Source: Cellulomonas dongxiuzhuiae
GTDB taxonomy: Bacteria; Actinomycetota; Actinomycetes; Actinomycetales; Cellulomonadaceae
Assembly: GCF_018623035.1 (NCBI RefSeq)
Contig: NZ_CP076023.1
Span: 3,348,001-3,412,000, forward strand
Length of the DNA stretch: 64,000 nt
Direction of reading: 5' to 3'
How positions within the stretch are numbered: the stretch's first letter is position 1; every line of letters begins with the position of its first letter. Below the pieces are notes generated by a model. It was not told the DNA's origin. It made no database searches and saw nothing but the letters and a program-made list of their open reading frames with translations. Positions 27,792 through 36,200 of the stretch are shown piece by piece. The position numbers and the translations under genes are program-made.

Positions 27792-27837
27792 TCGGTAGCG
27801 ATTACCGATGCCCGGCGCGCGGGCCCGTCCGTACGGT
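27792..27837 (+). promoter_or_regulatory. eCIS dyad site B and -10 for the DUF4255 operon
   Basis: TCGGTAGCGATTACCGA at 27792-27808: 6-bp perfect arms TCGGTA/TACCGA around 5 bp. It is followed 23 bp later by TACGGT (27832-27837). The 17 bp are the exact reverse complement of site A, 24 kb away. The 250-bp gap 27676-27926 also contains the divergent ATPase gene's upstream region, where no -10 at matching spacing is visible. Confidence 0.75.
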
Positions 27838-27926
27838 GGAGCCACCCGACGGCAGGTCCCGCAGCTCTCTCCTGCGCGCCGGCACCGCGCGGGCGTGTCC
27901 GTGATCCGCAGCCGCCGGGAGGTGCC

Positions 27927-28499
27927 GTGCTCATCCCCGCCGTGCAGGACGGGCTCGAGCGGCTGCTGCGCGCCTCGCTGCCGCTGCCCACCGAGCAGGG
28001 CGACGTCGTCTTCGACGCACCCACCTCGACGTGGTCGGCCACCGTGAACCGCCTGACGGTCAACCTCTTCCTGTACGACGTGGCGCGCTCGGGCCAGCCC
28101 GCGCGCATGGACGCGCCGGTGCGGCACACGGACGGCACGGTCGTGCGCCGTCGCTTCCCCCTGCCGATGGTCGAGCTGAGCTTCCTCGTCAGCGCGTGGG
28201 CCGGGTCGACGCGCGACGAGCACCAGCTGCTCGGCGACGTCCTGACGCGCCTGCTCGCGCACCCGACCGTGCCGGCCGAGCACGCGCCGGCCGCGCTGGA
28301 GTCGTCGGTCCAGCTGGCGGTCGCGACCGACGAGCGCAACCGTCCGCGCGACCTGTGGACGTCGCTCGGCGGGCAGGTCAGGGCGTCGTTCACGCTCGTC
28401 ACGACCGTGGCGGCGGACGCCTACCCGTGGCGGGACGCGCCGACGGCGGTGGCCGGCGTCGAGACGCGGCTGTCGCGCCGCATGCCCGAGCACCGATGA
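27927..28499 (+). CDS. DUF4255 (Pvc16-N-like) protein of the injection system
   Basis: 190 residues from GTG 27927 (GGGAGG at 27917; a second GTG at 27942 is an alternative). Family landmarks: an N-terminal LERLLRASLPLP, then VVFDAPTSTWSATVNRLTVNLFLYDV, RRFPLPMVELSFLVSAWAG, and ASFTLVTTVAADAYPW near the end. DUF4255 proteins are near-universal in eCIS loci and probably cap or terminate the inner tube/sheath (Afp16-like position). It starts the plus-strand operon with the three membrane proteins, with an ATGA overlap to the first, so the cap-type protein and the membrane proteins are co-produced. Confidence 0.88.
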   Translation: MLIPAVQDGLERLLRASLPLPTEQGDVVFDAPTSTWSATVNRLTVNLFLYDVARSGQPARMDAPVRHTDGTVVRRRFPLPMVELSFLVSAWAGSTRDEHQLLGDVLTRLLAHPTVPAEHAPAALESSVQLAVATDERNRPRDLWTSLGGQVRASFTLVTTVAADAYPWRDAPTAVAGVETRLSRRMPEHR

Positions 28500-30682
28500 G
28501 GGCGGTCAGCGCACCCAGCGCCCTGGAGGTCGCGCCAGGCGGCACGGGGACGGTCCCGCTGGAGGTGCAGAACACCTCGGGCGTCATCGACGAGCTGACC
28601 GTCCAGGTCCTCGGCGTGCCCCCGGACGCGGTCGACGCGAGCCCGAGCCGTGTCGTGCTCTTCCCCGACGCGACGGCGCACGTGCAGCTCACCTTCCGCC
28701 TCCCCGAGACGTTCCCGGCGGGCACGCACGTGCTCTCGGTCGTGCTGACCGGGCGTGCCGGCGGTGCGGCGCCCGCCCCCCTGCCGGTCGAGCTGACCGT
28801 GCCCGCGCGCCCGGCCGCGCGGCTCGGCGCCGCGCCCACGCTCGCGCGCGCGCGACGGCGCGCCGCCTACACGGTGCAGGCCACCAACACCGGCAACGTG
28901 CCCTTGGACCTGGCGCTGCGGACCGTCGACACCGACCGCGCGCTCACCGTGACCCTCACACCCTCGACCCTGCACGTGCCCGTGGCCGGGGCCACCAGCA
29001 GCACGGTCGTGGTGCACGCACCGCGCCGGCTGCTCGGGTCCGACCAGGACCGCGCGGTGCGGGTCGAGGCGGTGGGCGTCGGGGACGACGCCGCGACCGG
29101 GGGCGTCCTGCTGACCCTGCGGCACCGGCCGCTGGTCGGCCGCGGCGCCGTGACCGCGCTCGTGCTGCTCGCGATCCTCGCGGCGTGGGCCGCGGCCATG
29201 TGGTTCGGCATGCGCATGGCGCTGGGCGCCGAGCCCGTCGGCAAGGTCGCCGCCGGGTCCTTCTACGCCGCGACCGTGGGTGCCGGTGCCGCACCGGACG
29301 GCGCGCTCGCCAAGGACGGCGCCGTCGCGGCGGCGGTGGGCGCGACGCTCACCGGCACGGTGACCTCCGCGGTCGACGGCCAGGGCGTCGGGCGGCTGAC
29401 GGTCGACGCGCTGCGACGCTCGCGCGACGGCCTCGTCGTGGTGTCCTCGGCCGCGACGCAGGCGGACGGCACCTACACGATGTCGGGGCTGTTCCCCGGC
29501 GCCTACCTGGTGCGCGTCCAGGCGGAGGGCTACACGACCCTCTGGTACCCGGCGAGCCCGGACGAGACGGCCGCGCGCGCGGTGCAGGCGCCGGCGCAGA
29601 AGACCACCGAGGGCGTCGACCTGCGCGTCGAGGGCGACCCCGCGTCCCTGACCGGCACCGTCGACGTGGGGCAGACCACGCGCGAGGTCACCGTCGACGT
29701 CACCGCGACCGCCGCGTGGGACGGCGCCGACCCGACGCTGACGTGGACCACCACCACGCAGGGCGGCACCTACCTGTTCGAGGGCCTGCCCGCACCGGGC
29801 ACCTACGCCCTGACGTTCACGGCCGAGGGCTACGCGCCGACGACCACCACCGAGCGCGTGCTCGGCGGGCAGGAGCGCATCGCGACCGCAGTGACGCTGG
29901 GCGCCGGCACGGGCCAGGTCGCGGGCGTCGTCACCGACGGCGTCAACCGCCTCGGCGGCGTGACCGTCACGACCACGGTCGACGGCGAGGAGGTGCAGGT
30001 CGGCACACCGACCGTCGGCGACGTCGGCCGCTTCGTGCTGCCCGCGCTGCCGACGCCCGCGACGTACGTGCTGACGTTCACGCGCGCCGGCTACGGCACC
30101 CAGACCCTCGTCGTCGACCTGGGCGCGGGCGAGCAGCGCGACGACGTGCGCGCCGCGCTGCCCGCGGGTGCCGGGACGGTCCGGGGCCGCGTCGTCGACC
30201 CGACGGGTGCGGGGCTCGGCGGCGTGCAGGTCGCCGCCGGCGGCGCGGCCGGCGCGACGACGACGCTCACCGCCGGTGACGTCGGCGCGTTCACGCTCGC
30301 CGGCGTGGGCGCGGGCGAGCTCACGCTGACGTTCACGAAGCCGGGGTACACCTCGACGACCGTGGCGGTCGACGCCGCGGGCGGCACGGCCGGCACGGTG
30401 ACGCTGCGGCCCGCGGTCGGCACCGTGACGGGACGGGTCCTGCGCGGGAGCACCGGGGTCGCCGGGCTGACCGTGCGGGCCACCGACGGCGCCGAGGTCC
30501 GCACCACGACGTCCGCGCAGAGCGGTGCCCTCGGCGCCGGCACCTACGCGCTCGAGGGCCTGCACGCGGGCCGCTGGACCGTCTCCGTCCTCGACGCCGA
30601 CGGGCGCGTGCTGGCCACGACGCTCGTGACCGTCGGCGGCGGCGCGTCCGCGCGCACCGACCTGACGGTCCCGGGGTCCTGA
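28496..30682 (+). CDS. Single-span membrane protein with tandem beta-sandwich repeats, paralogue 1
   Basis: 728 residues. Two Ig-like domains (1-105 and ~108-205, with NTSGVIDELTVQVLG and NTGNVPLDLALRTVD), one membrane span at ~217-240 (GAVTALVLLAILAAWAAAMW), then five carboxypeptidase-regulatory-like repeats of ~75-90 residues, each with a G-V-G-V strand and an ending of the PGTYALTFTAEGY type. There is no signal peptide; Arg residues precede the span, so by the positive-inside rule the Ig part is cytoplasmic and the repeats are outside. TGATG links it to paralogue 2. Function unknown; it could hold the injection system at the membrane or act as a surface recognition element. Confidence 0.8.
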   Translation: MRAVSAPSALEVAPGGTGTVPLEVQNTSGVIDELTVQVLGVPPDAVDASPSRVVLFPDATAHVQLTFRLPETFPAGTHVLSVVLTGRAGGAAPAPLPVELTVPARPAARLGAAPTLARARRRAAYTVQATNTGNVPLDLALRTVDTDRALTVTLTPSTLHVPVAGATSSTVVVHAPRRLLGSDQDRAVRVEAVGVGDDAATGGVLLTLRHRPLVGRGAVTALVLLAILAAWAAAMWFGMRMALGAEPVGKVAAGSFYAATVGAGAAPDGALAKDGAVAAAVGATLTGTVTSAVDGQGVGRLTVDALRRSRDGLVVVSSAATQADGTYTMSGLFPGAYLVRVQAEGYTTLWYPASPDETAARAVQAPAQKTTEGVDLRVEGDPASLTGTVDVGQTTREVTVDVTATAAWDGADPTLTWTTTTQGGTYLFEGLPAPGTYALTFTAEGYAPTTTTERVLGGQERIATAVTLGAGTGQVAGVVTDGVNRLGGVTVTTTVDGEEVQVGTPTVGDVGRFVLPALPTPATYVLTFTRAGYGTQTLVVDLGAGEQRDDVRAALPAGAGTVRGRVVDPTGAGLGGVQVAAGGAAGATTTLTAGDVGAFTLAGVGAGELTLTFTKPGYTSTTVAVDAAGGTAGTVTLRPAVGTVTGRVLRGSTGVAGLTVRATDGAEVRTTTSAQSGALGAGTYALEGLHAGRWTVSVLDADGRVLATTLVTVGGGASARTDLTVPGS

Positions 30683-33186
30683 TGCACGTCGACGTGACCC
30701 CCCGCCACCTCCCCGCCGGGGCGGGCGCCACCAGCGAGGCCGTCGTCACCCTGACGAACACGCGCGACGTCATCGCCGGGTTCGGCGTGCGCGTGCTCGG
30801 GGTCGACCCCACGTGGGTGCACGTCAGCGACCCGGAGCCCCGGCTGTTCCCCGGTGCGACCGCGAGCGTGCGCGTCGCCCTGACCCTGCCCGCCGACGCG
30901 CCCGCGGGCCGCTCGACCGTGACCGTCGAGGTCCTCGACCTGGCGGACCCGGCGGCCGTGAGCGTCCAGGAGGTCGTGCTCGAGGTCCCCGCGCTGCGCC
31001 GCACCCGCGTGGTGCTGGACCCCCCGACGGTCACCGCCGGACGCCAGGCCGTGTTCACGGCCGTGCTCCACAACGAGGGCAACACCGAGCACGTCGGCGG
31101 CCTGGCGGCCGTGGACCCCGAGGCGCGGGCCGTCTTCACGTTCGACCCGCCCGAGGTCGTCGTGCCGCCGCGCGCGTCGACGTCCGTGGTGCTGACGGCG
31201 CGCGCCCGCCGCCCGTGGGTCGGCGACCCGCTGCTGCGGCCCTTCGAGGTCCGGACCACCGGCCCGCACGCGCCCGCGACCGACGCACCGCCCGCCGCGA
31301 CCGGCGTCTTCGTGCAGCGGCCGCGGTTCACGCGCGGTGCGCTCGCGCTCGTGGGCCTGCTCGCGGCGGTCACGGTGTTCGCGACCGTCATCGCGCTCGC
31401 GCTCGGCACGGTCGTGCAACGCTCGGCCGCGGACCGCGACCTCGCGCTGCAGGTCGCGCAGGCCCGTGACGCCGCGGCGACGAGCGGCACCGCGCGCATC
31501 GCGGGCACCGTCGTGGAGCTGACGACCGGTGCGACGCTCAGCGGCGTCAGCGTCGAGGTCGTCTCCGCCGACGACACGTCGGCGGCGGTCGCGACCGTCG
31601 CGACCGCGTCCGACGGCACGTTCGCGGTCGCCCGGCTCGTCGGCGGGTCGTTCCTGCTGCGCGTGCGCGGTGCCGGGTTCGCCGAGGTCTGGTACCCCGC
31701 GGCGCCGTCGCCCGACGACGCCGTCGAGGTCGAGGTCGAGGACGGTGCCGCCGCCGAGGGCCTCGTCGTGGTCGTCGGCGGCGTCCCCGCGACGCTGACG
31801 GGCACGGTCACGGGAGACGACGTGGGTGGCGCGACCGTCCAGGTGCAGATGCCGCTCGACACCGAGCCGCTGCTGGGCACCGACGTCGGGCGTGACACCG
31901 CGGAGCCCGTCGCGGGCGACGGCGTGGTCGTGCGGACCGTGCCGGTCGGTGCGGACGGGACGTTCGAGGTCGCCGACGTCCCGTCGCCCGCCGTGTACGA
32001 CCTCGTCGTCGCCAAGACCGGGTTCGCGACGCACGTGCAGCGCGTCGACGTCGCCGCCGGGGAGTCCCGCAGCGGCCTGGAGCTGCCGCTGCTGCTGGGC
32101 GACGGGACCATCAGCGGCACCGTGAGCGGCGGTGGCGGCCCCCTGGGCGGGGCCAGCGTCATGGCGTCGTCCGCGACGGTGCGCGTCGAGACGGTCTCCC
32201 TCACGCAGGACGCCGTCGGCTCGTTCGTCCTGCGGGGCCTGCCGACGCCCGGCACGTACACCGTGGTGGTCGGCGCGGACGGCCGCGCGCCGTCGACGCT
32301 GACCCTGACGCTCGGCGAGGGCCAGCAGCTCACGGGCGTCGACGTGGTCCTCGGGGACGCCGAGGGGGCGCTCGGCGGTGCGGTGAGCGTGCCGGGCGGC
32401 GACCCGGGCGGCGTCGAGGTCACCGTGACCGACGGCGCGAGCACGTGGCGCACGGCCGCGCGCTCCGGATCGGGCACGTGGCGGCTGGCCGGCGTGCCGG
32501 TGCCGGGGACGTACACCGTGACGTTCGCGCGCGCGGACCTGCAGTCGCAGGTCCAGTCGGTGAGCATCGACGGGTTCGGCCGCGTCACGTCCGGTACGGC
32601 GTCCGCGGCGGGGCTCGACGTGTCGATGCGCCCGTCGACGGGGACGCTGTCCGGCACCGTGCGCCAGCAGGACGCGGCCGGGACCCCGGTGCCCGCGGGC
32701 AACGTCATGGTCCAGGTCGCGTCCGGTGCGGTGACACGCACCGTCACCACCGCGTCGACGCCGTCCGGGGCCGTGGGGCAGTACGCGGTCGAGGCGCTGC
32801 CGCCGGGCACCTACACCGTGACGTTCACGCGGGCCGGGACGCGCAGCGTCGCCCAGATCGTCGTCGTGCAGGCCGGCCAGGACGCGTCGCTCAGCCCGGT
32901 CCTCGTGCGGCCCGCGGGCGTGCGCGGCACGGTCACGCGCACCGGCAGCCCCGTCGCCGGCGCCACCGTGCGCCTCTTCCGCGCCGCCGACTACGGCATG
33001 GCGGGTGCGCAGGCCGTCGCGACGACGACGAGCGACCCGTCCGGCGAGTACGCGTTCGACGACGTCGACGCACCCCAGAACTACCTCGTGGAGGTCCGTG
33101 TCGTGGCGGGCGGCTCGGTGCTCGGCGTCTCGTCGCCGTTCACCCTGACCGCCAGCGAGCAGCGGACCGTGGACGTGACCTCGTGA
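30682..33186 (+). CDS. Single-span membrane protein with tandem beta-sandwich repeats, paralogue 2
   Basis: 834 residues, start overlapping the preceding stop. Same plan as paralogue 1: NTRDVIAGFGVRVLGVDP opening, a second Ig domain with NEGNTEHVGGLAAVD, a span at ~220-244 (LALVGLLAAVTVFATVIALAL) after RPRFTRG, then about six regulatory-type repeats. The first external repeat ends in GAGFAEVWYPAAPSPDDA, matching GYTTLWYPASPDETA of paralogue 1. Later repeats end GTYTVTFTRAG or similar. Probably a duplicate with repeat gain. Same role is expected; which of the three contacts the particle is unknown. Confidence 0.8.
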   Translation: MHVDVTPRHLPAGAGATSEAVVTLTNTRDVIAGFGVRVLGVDPTWVHVSDPEPRLFPGATASVRVALTLPADAPAGRSTVTVEVLDLADPAAVSVQEVVLEVPALRRTRVVLDPPTVTAGRQAVFTAVLHNEGNTEHVGGLAAVDPEARAVFTFDPPEVVVPPRASTSVVLTARARRPWVGDPLLRPFEVRTTGPHAPATDAPPAATGVFVQRPRFTRGALALVGLLAAVTVFATVIALALGTVVQRSAADRDLALQVAQARDAAATSGTARIAGTVVELTTGATLSGVSVEVVSADDTSAAVATVATASDGTFAVARLVGGSFLLRVRGAGFAEVWYPAAPSPDDAVEVEVEDGAAAEGLVVVVGGVPATLTGTVTGDDVGGATVQVQMPLDTEPLLGTDVGRDTAEPVAGDGVVVRTVPVGADGTFEVADVPSPAVYDLVVAKTGFATHVQRVDVAAGESRSGLELPLLLGDGTISGTVSGGGGPLGGASVMASSATVRVETVSLTQDAVGSFVLRGLPTPGTYTVVVGADGRAPSTLTLTLGEGQQLTGVDVVLGDAEGALGGAVSVPGGDPGGVEVTVTDGASTWRTAARSGSGTWRLAGVPVPGTYTVTFARADLQSQVQSVSIDGFGRVTSGTASAAGLDVSMRPSTGTLSGTVRQQDAAGTPVPAGNVMVQVASGAVTRTVTTASTPSGAVGQYAVEALPPGTYTVTFTRAGTRSVAQIVVVQAGQDASLSPVLVRPAGVRGTVTRTGSPVAGATVRLFRAADYGMAGAQAVATTTSDPSGEYAFDDVDAPQNYLVEVRVVAGGSVLGVSSPFTLTASEQRTVDVTS

Positions 33187-33223
33187 ACGCGCGTGCAGCA
33201 GCACGCGGGATCGGAGCACCACA

Positions 33224-36200
33224 GTGAGCGACGCCTCCCGGCGCAGCACCGCCACCGCCCCGACCGTCTCGGTCGACGCCGCGGCGCACGGCTCGCCCGG
33301 CCGTGACGTGGACGTCGCCGTCCGCGTCCGCAACGTCGCCGACGTGCCGCTGGACGTGCACCTGCACGCCATCGGCCTCGAGCCCGCGTGGACACCCGTC
33401 GCCGTGACGGTGCCGGGCCTGGCCCCCGGCGCCAGCGCGGGCGCCACGCTGCGGGTGACGCCGCCCCCGGGCGCCGCGGCCGGTGGCTACCCGTTCCTCG
33501 TGGTCGTCGAGTCCGACGCCGGCCGCACGGTCACCGACGCCGTCCTCACGCTCGACGTCGCCGGTGAGCTCCTCGTGAGCATCGAGCCCACCGACGCGCG
33601 CGGCCGGGCCCGGCGGCGCGTGGACGTGGTGCTCGCCAACACCGGCGCCACCGCGACGTCGGCGCTGCTGTCGGCCGTCGGCTCGGGCGTCGACGTCGAC
33701 GTCCCGCTCGCACCCGTGCACGTCCCCGCCGCGGGCACGGTCCGCGTGCCCGCCGTGCTGCGGTCGAGCCACCGCTGGGTCGGCCGCGAGCAGCGCCACA
33801 CGTACCGGGTGACCGCGACCGGGCGCAGCGCACCGCAGGAGGTGCCGGGGACGTTCACGTCGCGCGCGTGGCTCGGCCCGACCGTGCTCAAGGTCGCCGC
33901 GGTCGTCGTCGTGCTGGCGCTGTGGGTGGCGGGTGCGCTCGTCGGCATCCCGCGCGTCGTCACGGCCCTCGGGGAGCGGCAGGACGCCTCGGTGGCGACG
34001 GGCGACGCGCAGGACGCCGGGCAGGACGCCGGGCAGGACGGTGGGCAGGGCGGCGCGCAGGGCGACGGCCAGGACGGCGACGGCGACGCGCCCGGGCAGG
34101 ACGGGTCCGACGCCCCCGCGGTCCCCACGCTGCGGGTCGCCGGGCAGGTCTCGGGCACCGATCCCGCCGGTGCGAGCGTGCAGGTCGTGCCGACGTCCGA
34201 GCTGTGGGGCTCGACCGCCCCGACGACAGTGTCGACCGTCGCGGCCGTCGTGCAGACCGTCGCACGCCCCGCGGACGCCACGTCCGCCAAGCTCCTGGGC
34301 ACCGCCCTGGCCGTCGAGGGCACGGCCGCGACCGCGCAGCGCCTGCGCACCACGACCGACGAGGCCGGCACCTGGGCGTTCGCGGGCCTGTCCCCCACGA
34401 CGCGCTACCTCGTGACGGTCGCCAAGCCCGGGTACGGCACGCAGCGGTACGTCCTGACGGGAGCCGAGCTGGCGGAGAACCCGCTGCAGACCGAGCTGCG
34501 CGCGGGCGACGGCGCCCTGCGCGGTGTCGTCACCGGCCCCGACGGCCCCGTCGGCGGTGTGGGCCTCACCCTCACCGACGGCACGACGACGGTCACGACC
34601 CGCACCGTCACCGAGGGCCGTGTGGGCACCTGGTCGGTCGAGGGGCTCAGCACGCCGAGCACCTACCTCGTGACGGCGTCGTCCGACCGGTGGGGCAGCA
34701 CGTCGCAGCTCGTCACGCTCGGCGCCGCGGGCGAGCGCACGGTCGACCTCACGGTGGAGCCCGGCCTGGCGTCGGTCTCCGGTGTCGCGATCGGCACCGC
34801 GGCGCTCGGTGGCGTCGGCGGCATCGGCGGCCTGACCGTCACCGCGACCGACGGCACGGTCACGCGCACCGCCACGACCCTCACGGGCGACGACGCGGGC
34901 CGCTTCGTCCTCGCGGACCTGCCCACCCCCGGCACGTACACCGTGACCGTCGGAGGGCCGGGCTACGCGACCGTGACGCGCGAGCTGGCCGTCACCGCGG
35001 CGGGCATCGACGGCTGGGAGGTCGCCATGACCGCCGTCGGCGGCGCGGTCTCCGGCACGGTCCGCGGTGACGACGGCACGGGCATCACCGCCGCGGGCCT
35101 GACCCTGAGCGACGGCACCGAGACCTACAAGTCGATGTCCTCGTCGGACGGCAACGGGTCGTACCGGTTCGTCGGCGTCGCCGCCGGGACGTACGTGCTC
35201 TCGGCCGAGGCGTTCGGGTTCGTCACGGGCTTCGCGCAGGTCGAGGTCACGGCCGGCGGCACCGCGACGTCGGACCTCGTGCTGACGTCGGTCCCGGGCG
35301 ACGGGCTCGTCGCGACCGCGGGGATCACGGGCCGCGTCACCGACGCGTCGACGGGCGGGCGCGTGCAGTGCCTGGCGACCACCGAGCCGTGCCTCGTCAC
35401 GGTCATGACGACCGCGACCGCCCTCGACGGCACGACGCGCACGGTCGTCGCGACCGCCGCACCCGACGACGCCTACGTCCTGCCCGCCGACGGCGACGGC
35501 GGCCTCCTGCCCGGCCGGTACACGCTGAGCGTGTCGGTGCCCGGGTACGAGAGCGGCACGGTCGACGTCACCGTGCCCATGGGCGCCGTCGTCGAGGCCG
35601 CGACGGTCGCGCTGACGCCGTCACCGTCCCTCGTCGGCTCGGTGCTGCCGCGCGTCGGTGCCCTGCCCACGGACGTGTGCGTCGTCGCACGTCCCGCGGG
35701 GTCGACCACCACGTGCGTCCCCGCGACCGCCACCTGCACGGCGACCGACGCCCGCTGCGCGCGGCTCACGCAGGGCATGTACGAGCTGCGGCGCCTGCCC
35801 GCCGGGACGTGGGAGGTCGTCGTCGTGGGCCTGGCCGACGACGACTGGGTCACCCCCGAGCCCGCCGAGGTCGTGCTGCTGCCCGGTGAGACCAAGCGCT
35901 ACGACGCGACGATCGAGCGGCTCGGCATCATCCGGGTCACGACGCTGCGCGCCGACGCGACCGACGCGATCGAGGTCGCGCGCGGCGCCACGGTGCGGGC
36001 CACGCACGTGGACGGCACGCCCGTGCGCACCGCCGTCAGCGACGAGAACGGCGTCGCCGAGCTCCGGGGGCTGACGCCCGGCACGTACACGATCGTCACG
36101 ACGGCGGCCGACGACCCGGGCCTGGACGTCACGGTCGAGCGCGACATCTCCCTGAACCAGCAGATCGACGCCACCGTCGTGCTCGCCTCGCCCGTCGGCA

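Noticed and set aside
27792-27808. Site B as promoter element for the divergent AAA+ gene
   Set aside because: The dyad is symmetric, but no -10-like hexamer occurs 22-23 bp away on the minus side.
27552-27926. N-terminal extension of the DUF4255 protein
   Set aside because: Frame is open upstream but runs antisense to the ATPase gene and through the dyad and -10; GTG 27927 has a ribosome-binding site and gives the family N-terminus.
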